64,000 bases of DNA from Achatina immaculata (Eukaryota; Mollusca; Gastropoda; Stylommatophora; Achatinidae), in assembly GCA_009760885.1 (NCBI GenBank), contig CM019701.1, positions 20,266,630 through 20,330,629 of the forward strand, written 5' to 3'. Both the position numbers and the translations under genes were made by a program. Below, in pieces: positions 23,798 through 35,229 of this stretch. Each line of letters starts with the position of its first letter. Position 1 is the stretch's first letter. Under the pieces are notes generated by a model. The model ran no database searches. It was given only the letters and a program-made list of their open reading frames with translations, and was not told the origin of the DNA.

Positions 23798-24066
23798 ATT
23801 AGTCATCAGTCAGTCATTTGCATGTCCCTTGTGGAACTCTGCCTCCCTAACAGCTCTCCTGTAGGCCTCTCAGTTGCAAGTAAGATGCCTTGTTGCTGAT
23901 GCATCCATTTGCAGATTATCAACGGTGTCTTGCAGCCATCTTCACTTTGGTCTTCTTCTCTTTCTTTTTCCCATTAAGGACAATGGTTACGATCACTGAC
24001 TAGTACAGTCACCCAGTCAAGGAAAGTAATAGTAAACTACCTTCTGGAAATATACCAAGAAACCCA
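23798..24066 (-). mobile_element. Twin-primed RTE insertion (3' end minus, 5' part plus)
   Basis: The first ~180 bp is the RTE 3' end on the minus strand. From about 23,978 the sequence switches to plus-strand RTE 5'-UTR sequence (ACTGACTAGTA, then CTACCTTCTGGAAATATACC), matching 13,318-13,395 in the full-length copy. The direct repeat CATGTGGTT flanks the whole block at 23,789-23,797 and 24,067-24,075. One insertion with an internal inversion explains this. Confidence 0.88.
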
Positions 24067-24149
24067 CATGTGGTTCTAGCATCACATATTCTGGAATGTA
24101 GCAGTCCTCAAGTGCCAGGTGGTTTATGTCAGTAACAGCCATTAAATAA

Positions 24150-25500
24150 CATCATTCAGGAATATGGGATACTAAAACCACATGATCTGAACTCAAATAT
24201 GACATCTGGTGTAGCACTGAGTATATGTAATGGCTAGACCAAGCTATATTATTTGCAGGTCTTATTGTTACCCTCCTTAACATTACTGAGTGGAACATCT
24301 TCCCTTCTGTATTCAGAAGTGAGACTGCCCTGAACTGGTTGATATCCATTCAAATCTGTTCCTTAAGGAACATCCTTTCTTTACTTATGAATCCCTTTTT
24401 TCACGCAGCTCTTTAAGGAGTTCATCTCACCACTTCAGTGCATCATTTTATACACCATCATTTGGGTCAGGCATGATTTTTTTCTTTTTTGGACACTTTT
24501 TACTTCTTGTGAGGTTGGTGAACTTGATTTGAATTTGGTGTCTGGTGCACATGGCCATATTAGTCCTTTCCTTAGCTCAATGGGTATTTGTTGACCATTT
24601 TCAGAGTATGTTTTGCTCAGATGTTCCTTGAGCAGCTCCTGGCTTGTTTTTGGCATTCCTGATTTTGGTTTTGTCTAACAAACTCTGCAGAACTTTCCAA
24701 TCCCCATATCTGGTATCTCTCTTCCTTTCGCATAGCATTTCTGCTTTGCAAAGAGCATCATGCTGGGGTTTTAGATATTGCCAAATCTATCTGAGCCCTC
24801 TTTTTTTTTTTCCTGCACCATTTGCTTTTTTAAACATTTTCCAGGCATGGTTCCTCTGATTTCTGACTGCTTCTATTTTCCTCTGTTTTCTGGTCTTCAT
24901 TCCTGCTAATGACTCTTTCTTTGTCTGCTGAATGTTAAATTGTTCTTTGGTGCTACTGTCTCTCATTGTTGGTTTTACTCAAAGACTCTGTGGCAGTGAA
25001 GATATCTGATGCTATCAAATACTTCAAATGTTCCCTTTCAACTATTTCTCAGGCTGTTTGCACAATGTTCTGTTCAGTTTTCCTATATGCTCTTCACACT
25101 TGCAGGTGGGAGGCTGATTTGATCTTTTATGTCTTTTGATGGCTGCATTAGCTGACACAACCTGATACTCTCTTTACTTAGATTAGATTTCAGACATATT
25201 TCTAATGTCTTATCTGTGACTGACATCACAATACACTGTTGATTACTGGACAGTAGTGAACTACCATACCTTATCTTTTGCTCTGTGTCTCTTCATGCCA
25301 TGCTGAGTGTTGAGTTTCCTGCCACACAATCTGCTGTTCTGAAACTGTGTTAAGTGGGGGAAGGATGGTTGTCTTCATAAGGTCACCTGTGGATCCATTA
25401 TTTCCACACCCTTTCAGTGAATTCTGGGGGCATTTCTTCTTGTTGTAGCATGATGACTAGCAGGAGAATCAACAAGTTCTAGTCTTTCCCAGTGTCTATC
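24150..25500 (-). mobile_element. LINE RT N-terminal part ('SLLNTEGKMF' type)
   Basis: The minus strand gives QRKIEAVRNQRNHAWKMFKK, a KEHLSKTYSENGQQIPIEL segment, GLIWPCAPDTKF and INQFRAVSLLNTEGKMFHSV. The last is the (F)RPISLLN.EGK.F block at the start of the RT domain of a LINE group common in aquatic invertebrates. Frameshifts are frequent. Beyond 25,500 the homology fades. Confidence 0.65.
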
Positions 25501-26004
25501 AGACACTTTGCCAATTGTCAGTGGCATCACTATGGTGTAAATGCAGGAAACTCTGTACTATAGATATTTTATACATATTTTTTGTAACAAATGTTTGCTG
25601 TTCATACATCATAGTTAAGCGATTCCCATAACTGGTTGCTTGCCTCTACCTAATACCTCAGAATGAGTGTTGCAGTCAGCACAGACGGTCCAAGCACTTG
25701 TGCCAATTTCCATGATAGATTTTTCCTATAATGTTGCCTAGGCAACAGTCATCTTACCTATTCTTTTTTGTGATCTCCAATTGCCAAGGGACTTCTAGCA
25801 TGCAAAAATGCACATGGACATTCAGTTCCACTACTTAGAGATCACAGATTTTATTGCTGCAGGATTCATGGGAAAAATATGTCTGCCACTTCTGCTGTGA
25901 TTCAAATCTATAGTCTTCAACAATAGAGGTGAATGTCTAACTCTGAGATCATGTTATGTTGTTTTGTCTTCCAGTAATTCAAATTACCACCTCTTTTGAT
26001 TCAA

Positions 26005-26400
26005 AATAACTAACACCAGGAAAATACTTGGTATAAAGTGGAACCAACACCAGGAAAATACTTGGTATAAAGTGGAATGAATTCAAGAACAATGCAGAGA
26101 TAAGATAGATGAGCAAACAACAACCTGTCTCATGGGTGATCAGAAAAATAAGATGGAAATGTAGGCCATGTGATGGGAAGAAACAATTAGAGAATATCAA
26201 TACAAGCTATCAAGTGGACCACAACAGGCCAAAGAAAAAGAGGTCGACGTGAAACTCGAGGACACTGTTAAGAGAAGCCAGTTTAGTGGACATAACATCC
26301 CTTGATGAAGTTGAAAGACTCACCGAGAACAGGTAAACCTGGCAAACAACTACGCGAGCCCTATGTAACGTAACGCCACTGGAAGGATGAAAGATGTAAG
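26005..26400 (+). mobile_element. LINE 3' end ('KTKLRLFNSNVIS' family), beside a PRPF6 exon
   Basis: The plus strand matches 21,890-22,250 from GGAAAATAC through the C-terminal region to CTGGAAGGATGAAAGATG. The first 35 bp (CACCAGGAAAATACTTGGTA and what follows) is tandemly duplicated. The end is about 28 bp from the 5' splice site of the exon at 26,428. A target duplication is not clear. Confidence 0.85.
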
Positions 26401-26427
26401 AAAGGTTATGAACTACAATATACCTAC

Positions 26428-26536
26428 ATTATAGCTTGACATGTGTGTATACTCCCACTCTTCTCACAGTCCTCAGCATCTTTTATCCACTGCTCACGGT
26501 TGATTTCAACCATGTTAGCTCGTAATGAATTTAGGG
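26428..26536 (-). CDS. PRPF6: PRPF6 exon (9th visible)
   Basis: 109 nt. Acceptor TTTCAG, donor GTAGGT. It encodes SLRAN then [20 protein letters not shown] plus-strand LINE 3' end finishes only about 28 bp beyond its 5' splice site. Confidence 0.97.
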
Positions 26537-26539
26537 CTG

Positions 26540-27440
26540 AAAAAATAAAGGATTAAGGATTCTTGTATGATTGTTTTGCTTCATTAAAACATATACTTTT
26601 GTGAGTTATGTAAAACTGTTTAATGTGTTTAGTCCTTATATTTATTTGATTTTATTATTTATTACTATTATTATTGTGGAGGTTCCTTCTGGTGCATTGT
26701 TAGCTACTCAGAAATAATTTGTTCCCATATGTAATACAGCCGAACATGGGATCACACATTGCAACTCTGCATATTCTTACCAACATCAAATAACCACTCG
26801 TAATACACACAATGATCAAGGCAAAATAATAATTCAGTTCAATCACAACACATGAATGTAACATACATAACACCTAACAACGTACGGACACAAAAGCTGG
26901 ATATTTCACAAACAAATAACACCAATAATAAAATAAAGGTGAAAATGCTTATGAAGTCAAACATGACAAAACCAACCATCGCTTCTTGTGACACTCATAA
27001 CAATCTCAACATCTACATAAAAAACCTTAGCTTTGTTTTCAAACACAAAGCATATTAACAAAACTGTGAGGTAGTCAACACACACTTAGTACACATTATT
27101 TCTTGCTAACCCATAATATCATATCTAAAAATTCGCAGTACCAACCCCTGCACTTTACCATCATCAATCAATGACTCGATGAAATGAACAATATCACATT
27201 ATTCATCATGACAAATGTGGAATAAACAAATTATATGATTATGTAATCATGACTGAATGACACTGCCAAACATATAAGTACAAATCCACAATACATAAAG
27301 AAACATTTTGGCTGTGTCCATGAATCAAAGAAATCATTCAAATATATCAAAGAATGACAATGAAAATCAAAGATGATGGTGTTATACTAAACAATACTTA
27401 AACCTTAAAATTCAGTTAACACAGTTAACACTAACCATGT
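26540..27440. other. Intron, no recognised element
   Basis: AT-rich with short plus-strand ORFs rich in Asn/Ile/Lys. No motif was seen. Confidence 0.5.
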
Positions 27441-27446
27441 ATCATG

Positions 27447-27945
27447 TCATTCATTCATTCATTCATTTGCATGTCCCTTGCGGAACTTTGCCTCCCAAAC
27501 AGCACTCCTGTAGGCCTCTCGGTTGTGAGCAAGATGGCCTGCTGCTGTTGCATCCATTTCCAGATCGTCAACGATGTCTTGCAGCCATCTTCGTCTTGGT
27601 CTTCCTCTTTTTCTTTTTCCCATTATGTATCCTTCCAATATGGTCTTCTCTAAATTATCATGACGTTTAATGTGTCCAAAATATTTAAGTTTTCTCTCTT
27701 TAATCCTCTTCACTAGCCAGCCTTCTTCAATATTAAGCTCTTGTAGTATAGATATATTTGTTCTTTTTTGTGTCCACGATATTTGGAGAACTGCTACAGA
27801 GTAGCATTTACATTCAAAGGCATTTATGTGTTTCTCAGCTGTTTTGTTAAGTGTCCAGGTCTCACAGGCATATGTTGCGATGGGAAAGATGCATGCAGTT
27901 AAAAATCTTATTTTTGTGGTTCTGTCTGCTCCTCTCCACAACATC
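27447..27945 (-). mobile_element. RTE-clade LINE 3' end, 0.5 kb
   Basis: The minus strand carries an almost uninterrupted C-terminal frame, from RTTKIRFLTACIFPIATYAC through TNISILQELNIEEGWL, KYFGHIKRHDNLEKTILEGY and RGRPRRRWLQDIVDDLEMDA to FRKGHANE. It is the best preserved RTE C-terminus here, followed by a (GAAT)n tail at the left. It is 5'-truncated at about 27,945. Confidence 0.92.
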
Positions 27946-28014
27946 ACAATAAACCAACACCAAACATAATTTTTATTAACTGCAACCAATTTTTTTTTTT
28001 TATAGGCTACTGAA

Positions 28015-28515
28015 GTGGTAAGGGGTGGCAGAAACTGAGAAAATGGATAACATTTCTCATCGAGCAGTCATTCGCTACCTCTGCATCAAGGGCTTATCAT
28101 CAAAGGAGATCCATGAGGATACGGTGGAAACTCTAGGGGAGAGTGCCCCTTCTTACAGCACAGTGAAGTATGGGCAGCTCAATTCAATCATGGACGAGAG
28201 AGTCTGGAAGATGATCCCTGTCCAGGAAGACCAAAAACGGTAACCACAGATGAAACCACCAGCAGAATCCATGACATGACAATGAAGGATCAATGACTAA
28301 CTGAACGGTACACTGCTACTGAGCTGGGCATCTCCCAGGAACATGTTCATACCATTATTCACAATGATCTTCAAATGACAAAGGTCTCTGCTCGATGGGT
28401 CCAGAAACATCTTGGAGCTGATCACAAACGACAGCATCTCAACATGTCAAGAGACAATCTTGGCCATTTTTCTGCACATCCTGAAAAGTTTCTTCAGCAA
28501 TTTGTGACAATGGAT
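28015..28515 (+). mobile_element. mariner transposase, first half
   Basis: The plus strand reads HRAVIRYLCIKGLSSKEIHE, APSYSTVK, and after a frameshift ELGISQEHVHTIIHNDLQMT, SARWVQKHLGADHKR and FVTMD. These are the two helix-turn-helix regions of a mariner transposase. The frame stops at the first catalytic Asp, where a LINE has inserted. Confidence 0.92.
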
Positions 28516-29345
28516 ACGATTTAAATGCAGAGGATTACAATGGACACGTGACACATTGCTGGAAGACCTTGACTTTGCTGATGACATTTGTCTACTGTCA
28601 AGCAGCCACAAAGATATGCAAGATAAAATAAACAAGCTAACTCAGAATGCAAACAACATAGGACTAAAGATCAAAGTAGGAAAGAAAAAGTTAATGAGGC
28701 AAAATGTGAACAACAGAAATGTAATCAGAGTAGATAGCAAGTTAGTGGAGGAGGTCAATGAATTTGTATACCTTGGCAGTAGAGTAGTAGAAAATGGAGA
28801 CAGCACAGAACAGATGACATCAACAGCAGACATACTAGAGCAAACCAGACTTTTGCAGTGCGGCAGACATATGGAAATCTAAAAAAAACTAAGAATAAAT
28901 ATGAAAATCAGGATATTTAAGAGTAATGTTCTAAGTGTACTATTCTATAGAGTGAATGCTGGAAAATCACCAAAACCATAGAAAACAAATTGAATTCTTT
29001 CCAGACTAAATGTTTATGAAGAATTTAAACACCATAAGAAATAACATCTTGTTGGTAGAAATGCAGATGAAGCCACTGACAGCAATTACTGAGGAAAGAC
29101 GCTGGTTGGGACATGTGTTCTGAATGACTGACAACTCACTACCAAAAATAGCACTAAGATGGACACCACAGGGGAACAGAAGTAAGGGTAGGACAAAAGA
29201 GACATGGAGAAGAACAACAGAAAGGATGTTGAGCAATACAGGGCCCACCTGGGCAAGAGCAGAAAAAAAAGGCAAAGGATAGGCATTTGTGGAAAACCCT
29301 TGCGGAAGCCCCATGTGCCCTGGGCACTTAAGGTTCAGAGAGAGA
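28516..29345 (+). mobile_element. LINE fragment ('LEDLDFADDICLLSS' family) inserted in mariner
   Basis: The plus strand encodes the RT catalytic FADD box in LEDLDFADDICLLSSSHKDM, a VYLGSRVVENG segment, and a decayed C-terminal region to about 29,320. Mariner sequence resumes at GATGAGACATGGG (29,346), exactly where it left off at 28,515 (GTGACAATGGAT). A duplication longer than 3 bp was not seen. Confidence 0.9.
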
Positions 29346-29690
29346 GATGAGACATGGGTTCATCATTTTCAACCAGAAACCAAAGAACAGTCAAAGCAGT
29401 GGAAACATCATGGATCTTCACCTCCAAAGAGAAAGCAAGGGTGGTTCTGTCTGCAGGCAAAATTATGGCTTCCATCTTTTGGGATTCAGAAGGTGTGCTA
29501 TTGGTAGACTATCTTCATAAGGGCAGAACGGTACCCGGGGCCTATTATGCTAATTTTGTAAAGCAACTGTGGGTCAAACTGAAGGAAAAGTGTCAAGGGA
29601 AATTGATGAGAAGAGTCATCTTTCACCAAGACAATCCTCCAGTTCATAAGTCGGCAGTGGCAACAGCTGCCATTCATGAATGCGGCTCAA
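29346..29690 (+). mobile_element. mariner transposase, second half
   Basis: DETWVHHFQPETKEQSKQW, SAGKIMASIFWDSEGVLLVD, FHQDNPPVHKS and AAIHECG follow in order. These include the first and second catalytic Asp motifs. The frame is truncated where the next mariner begins, so the third catalytic Asp (PPYSPDLAPSD block) is missing. Confidence 0.92.
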
Positions 29691-30770
29691 TAAGTATCTG
29701 ACTTCTGGCCGGGAAAAATACAACTCACCTGGAAGTCTGAAACCCTTCAAAGTATTCTCCTTGGGACTGCACACACTTCTCCCAGTGCATCCACCATTGT
29801 TTGAAGCATTTTTTTAGGCCTCTTTGGGAATAGAGTACATCTCAATCGTCATGTTTCGCATAGTGTCTTCATGTGATTCAAATCGGGTACCTTTCTGCAG
29901 CATTTTCAGTTTGGAGAACAGCCATAAATTGCAAGGAGCCATGTCAGGAGAGTATGAAGCCTGACAAACCAGAGGAGCAGGAAAGTCTGAATCAGGTGCA
30001 AAGAATGGGTTGGCGAGTTATCATGATGGAGCTGCCAAGTTCCTTTTGCCCACAGGTTTGGTCTTTTACATCGCACAGTATAATGAAGGCAACAGAAGAC
30101 TTCCAGGTAGTTCTCTTTGGTAATATTTTGGCCTTGTGCGTACTTGTGATGCACCACCTTACAGGAGTCAAGTAAAAGAGTCATCATGACTTTGATGTTT
30201 CTTCACATTTGCTTTGCTTTCTTTGCTCGGGGATGATGAATGTCTCCACTGTGATGATTGCATCTCAGTTTCTGGGTCATGCTCATAAACCCATAGGAAG
30301 TCAGTGTTGCTGTATGCGCAGTCCAGCATGTCCTGCGTTACTTCCAGATGGAGTTGCGTCTACTTCATCATTAACAGTTTTGGCACAACTTCGTAGACAC
30401 TCTCTGCATGGCCAAACTCTTCATCAAAATAGAGTGTACCTTGTGCTTCTCTCATCCATCAGTTTTTGTATGGTGACATGATGGTTTTGCGTGATGAAAG
30501 TTAGTACTAGGTCAGTGACCTCTTCATTTTGGCTTGAGGACTTACAGGAACATGGTTTTCTACTAATGTGTGGCCATCTTTGAAATGACTGTACTGCTCC
30601 TTATTTTGTGTGATGCTTATGGAATCATCGCCTATTAGACCTTCTGAATGGTTTCCAATTGGGGTAATGACAATTTGATGCAATACTACTGCTCAAGTCA
30701 TTCCATCACTTCATAGCAAATGAAAAATTCAATGGATGTTAACTACATTAACTCACTTACAGACTGCCTG
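29690..30770 (-). mobile_element. second mariner, minus strand, decayed
   Basis: The minus strand carries CNTDFLWVYEHDPETEMQSS-type sequence at about 30,270, SCKVVHHKYAQGQNITKENY, GTWQLHHDNSPTHSLHLIQT and a degraded PYSPD block. The HHDN(S)P motif is the second catalytic Asp. The terminus GGCTCAATAAGTATCTGACT at about 29,687 is a typical mariner end. Many stops; the N-terminal part near 30,700 is very degraded. Confidence 0.87.
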
Positions 30771-30774
30771 CCAG

Positions 30775-31690
30775 CAACTGACATTCTCTGAAGGTGGGAA
30801 AAAATTAATGCGTGTACATGAAGATTCCCTACACCCATAAGCCTACTGTGCTCGATTTGTTTCCGTGTGAAAAATTAAGGTCAAATGCTTTTTGAACAGA
30901 CCTCATACATACAGATGAGCAAGTGATGATACTACAGACCTTATGACAAAAACCTCTTTGAGAATCATGAGGTGCAAACATAAAGAAAGCAGAAAAAAAG
31001 TCGTTGAAGATGCAAAGAAAGAAAGAAAGAAATGAAGAAGAGAGATGATGATGACAAGATGACCTGTTAAGGAGAAAAGAAAATAGTAGCTAAGAATGTT
31101 CAATGAATTTTAGTTAATAAAAACAGAACTGTGAAAAAATATGTGTAATTTGAAATTTCAAATCCTAATCTTTTATTTTCATATCATTTTGAATGTAACA
31201 GAAATCTCAGGACAAATTAATAAATGAAAGCTCCATAAAGAAGCATGCTGAATAAAGATAACCATGCACTACATTCTATTATGCTCACTCCTGATCAGCA
31301 AGTAATATTAACAAATAACCAGAAACAGGTAAGGATGTGAGAAAATGGGTCACAATGCTGCACTGAAAAATAAATTTTAAATCACAGTATCCCATTTATA
31401 ACCATAGCATATGCACAGCATAAAGACTGACTATCACGAAAGTAACTTTTATTTCAACAACTGTTGTATATTGCCAATGCCATCTGTATTTCAGCTATAT
31501 GACTATATGGACAGAAAACATATTTATTAAAACTTCTGAAAACATCAGAAGTTTTTTAAATATAAATAATCAGCATGCTCTACTATCAAGAATTTCTGAT
31601 GGCTAAAAAAAATAACCTGCCAATAAATAGACAACATATATCTGATGAGCTCCATAAAAGCAAAACATGCCAGCAAATATATCCACAAAA
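30775..31690. other. Intron, no recognised element
   Basis: AT-rich, with a GAAA-rich stretch near 31,015-31,030. Nothing identifiable. Confidence 0.5.
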
Positions 31691-31704
31691 GGATATCTAC
31701 ATAC

Positions 31705-31867
31705 CTCTTTCTATGATCTTCTCCACCATATGAGAATTTCCATTGGCTTCCTCTAACTTCGCTGCTGTAATCCAAACTTGCCTGTCTGTTGGGATGCTTT
31801 CACGAGCTTTATTCAGTACTTTTCTTGCATTATCATAACTTTCTAACCGAGCCAGTGCTAGCCAAAG
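31705..31867 (-). CDS. PRPF6: PRPF6 exon (8th visible)
   Basis: 163 nt. Acceptor TTGCAG, donor GTATGT. It starts [18 protein letters not shown] and continues [19 protein letters not shown], about one and a half HAT repeats. The final G joins CC of the next exon to make the Ala of 'IIERA'. Confidence 0.98.
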
Positions 31868-32685
31868 CTGCAAGATGTAGATTTTTGCCATAAGTACACA
31901 TACTAAGGCTGTGAAACTAATACAGTATTTATTCATGCAAGAAACTCTCTACTGTAGAGAGCGGAACAACACAATTCCTTCAGATCATCAGAGAAAGTAC
32001 CCTACCTCAGACAAGTGTATCGGCCCCTCAAGGTCATGATTCCCAGAGGTCTTGTGAGTTTTTTTTTTTTTTTAAACATTTATCCATATTTTTATTACAC
32101 AAACTGTATTAATTCTTTAAGAAAAGAGCATATAAATGCCTTCAGTAAGTTTACATAACCCAAATATTTTCTCTAATACAAAAATAATTTCACAACCACG
32201 AGGTTCTTTTTGCTTCAAAGCTGCTTCTGTTGTAAAGAGCTAATCTCTCTATATGCATACATACAGACATGGCACACACGTAAGGTACATAAACTAAGTA
32301 GAAGAAACAGCATAGAGTACCAATGACAACAGCTTAAATTAGTAGATTTCTCAAGAAACTGACACTAGAGCTTTGTCATGAAAAGGCCACATTTTTAATT
32401 TTATACACTGTTTAATGCACTGGACAAAATCTCTTCCTATATCTACTCAGTTCTCCAAACATGTAATAGAATACTTGTGAGAAGAACTTATGCCAATATG
32501 TTTAGTACCATTAACAATATTAACAGATTTTTTGTATTGCCAAAGCCTGAATTATATTTATATGAATAAACTTTGAAAAGGGTTATATCATGCTAGAACT
32601 ATTTATCATACACAACTGAATGTATTAATGAGAGACAACAAAATATTCTCTGATACATTTTCATAGAAAAAAAAGGACAGGAGAA
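31868..32685. other. Intron, no recognised element
   Basis: Contains a T18-type run at about 32,058-32,074. No coding or terminal-repeat signal. Confidence 0.5.
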
Positions 32686-32694
32686 ACAAACATT

Positions 32695-33383
32695 CTTATC
32701 TTATATCCTTCCCGTGCCGTTAAATGTCACATAGGGCTCGCAAAGCAGTTCGCCAATTTTTCCTGTCTTTGGTGAGTCTTTCAACCTCATCAAAGGATTT
32801 TATGCCTGTTAATTTGGCCTCTCTTAACAATGCTCTCTTCAGAGTTTCACGTGGTCTGCTTCTTTTTCTTTGGTCTGTTGTGTTCCACTTGTTATCTTGT
32901 TTTGGGATTCTTTGATCATTTCTTCTCATCAAGTGACCAACATATGTCCATCTCCTTTTCCTGATCATCTATGAGACTGGTTGTTGTTCAGTCATCTGTC
33001 TTATCTCTGCATTGTTCTTAAATTCGTTCCACTTGATGCAGAGTATTTTCCTTAGGCGTTTGTTTTCAAAAGAGTCTAATTTCTTGTCTATTTCTTTAGT
33101 TGTTTTCCAGCTTTCGCATGCATAAAAGAGGGTGGATATTACATTTGAACTGAATAGTCTTAACTTGGTTTTTGTGCTTATAACTTTTGAATTCCATATG
33201 TTCTCAAGATTCTTGACGATTGATGCTGCTTTTGCAATTCTGATCCTAACTTCCTTTCTAGTGTCACCATCCTGGTCTATGTAGCTGCCAAGGTATGCAA
33301 ATTGACTGACTTCTTCAATATCTGTCCCTTCTATGTGTATTTTTCCATTTTGAATGAAGGGAATTTTCATTATTTTTGTTTGG
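32695..33383 (-). mobile_element. LINE 3' end ('KTKLRLFNSNVIS' family), 689 bp
   Basis: The minus strand encodes KIMKIPFIQNGKIHIEGTDI, LGSYIDQDGDTRKEVRIRIA, KVISTKTKLRLFSSNVIS and RSRPRETLKRALLREAKL, in two open stretches. Perfect 9-bp duplications ACAAACATT lie at 32,686-32,694 and 33,384-33,392. It is one of the cleaner, younger-looking insertions. Confidence 0.93.
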
Positions 33384-33889
33384 ACAAACATTGGACATGA
33401 TAATTAACTGAGCCACTGCTGCTTGTAGAGGAAATAACTTGTGCACTCACGAAAATGCACAAGAGAAAATGAAAAATGATAAGCACTATGCAGGCAGAAA
33501 AGGAAACTGTCTGTGGCAGTTTAATACCTTGACAATGTAACATTGTAACTGTAAAGCTGAAGAATAGCAGTTGACATGGACACCTAAGAATTAACCTATA
33601 AATAATCCATGATGTCATTTCATTATGGAAAATGTGATTATGAGCATATGACACTGCTTCTTTGAGTAAAGATTTGAAACCATGGGAAGCATGCATATTT
33701 TACAAACTGTCATGTGCATTGATGTATAGATCTTGTTCATCTGTCTTGATTTGTGTCAGAACACAATATAAAACTGACTGTCAAGGGATGAATGCATTTA
33801 CCAGCTTTTCACACATTTTGTAAATGTGATGACTAGCCATGACTTTATTTGTTTTTCTGAATGCTTATCTAAAAAATAAAACTTTTTAC

Positions 33890-34008
33890 CTCAACACTTG
33901 TCGGGCAACATTCCACTGCCCTACTCAACATAATCCTTGCATCCTCCTCATCCTCAAGTTCTACTGCTTGTTTCCACAATCTAACAGAGTTAGGAATGTT
34001 TTCCAATG
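33890..34008 (-). CDS. PRPF6: PRPF6 exon (7th visible)
   Basis: 119 nt. Acceptor TAACAG, donor GTAAAA. It encodes [14 protein letters not shown] and then [19 protein letters not shown], one of the best conserved HAT repeats of the family. Confidence 0.98.
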
Positions 34009-34557
34009 CTGTTACAAGAAAAGATAAATCTTGGTTATTCTGAGTACAACATGTGTGAACCAATGTTTCCACCAATTTCAAAATATTAAACCCAGTCAAA
34101 GTTACAACATCAAGACTTGTAGTATAATAATGCTTAAAACAATAACAAAAATGCTAAAGTTTGGGTTAATAATTAAGCAACTGGGTATGAAGAAACTGTA
34201 GACAAAATGAGTAGCAAAATTTGTTAATGCTGACAAGAAACAAAGTCAAGTGAACATCTCCAAGTTGATTTGATTTTTGTGCAATCTAGGGCTTTGATTG
34301 CTTTTTTGTCTAAGGCACCCTTAGTGAACAGTCTTGTCCTTTCAGTGATTTCTGTCCATTCTGAATCTTCTTCCATTTACCCCTCTTTATACTTTTTTCT
34401 CACTTTCATTATCTGTACCATCTAGACAACTTTTGTTTGGTCACAGTTATATGACAGGAGCAAACTCTGGTCATCTTGGGCATGATGATGGCATGTTGTT
34501 TGTCAACTGGTATCTGTCATCATCGTTTACTTCATTTCTCAATCAATCACCTGTTTT

Positions 34558-34700
34558 TTGCTTTGTGCAGGTGAGCCCTCTATTGCTCAACATCCTTTCT
34601 GTTGTTCTTCTCCATGTCTCTTATGGTCTACCCTTACTCTATTCCCCTGTACCTACATCTACCTGGACATATTTTGTGCCCATCTTTATAATGACAAGGA
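34558..34700 (-). mobile_element. LINE 3' fragment ('LEDLDFADDICLLSS' family)
   Basis: GCTCAACATCCTTTCTGTTG and the following ~100 bp match the reverse complement of 29,140-29,260, near the 3' end of the LINE inserted in the first mariner. It is a second copy of that family in the opposite orientation. Confidence 0.7.
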
Positions 34701-35229
34701 TACCAAAAGAGCTATGTGTTTCATTTTTAATAGATTTGTTGTAGTTTTATCTTTTGTGTTGTCTTTGAAGTGGTCCTTGAAAAGGGCATTTGCTGAAATA
34801 CTGCACTGTTGTATATTCTTAATTTATGTGTGCTCATCTTATTTTCTGTCACTCTTCCCTCACTCTTCCTAAATTTTGTAAAACTGAACCATAAACCTCT
34901 GTTTGCTTTCACTGCTAGAACCAATTTTACACTAGCTGTCATGTTTATGTTTCTCTCTCTACTTTTTTTGTGTGTGCAGCTTACAACAAAACACGGATAT
35001 CTAACTAAGACATCCAAAACTGGACCATGAAAATTAATGTTGAAAAAAAAAAAGAAATTTACGAGCTTCATCCTAAAAGTAAGTTTAGTGGGATTATTAC
35101 TTCATGAGCAAAATTTATTTACATAAAACACTGTACACTGTGTTCCATTACAGACCTTTCTTTTTTTTTTCCTCCATGTAATCACCATGACGACTGAATC
35201 ATCTGCCTAAGTGTAATATAAGTTGTTTT
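34701..35229. other. Intron, no recognised element
   Basis: Contains poly-A/T runs and short ORFs. No motif recognised. Confidence 0.4.

Noticed and set aside
34433..34872. Overlapping hydrophobic plus-strand ORFs
   Set aside because: They overlap an antisense LINE 3' end and T-rich intron sequence; T-rich DNA gives Phe/Leu-rich frames by chance.
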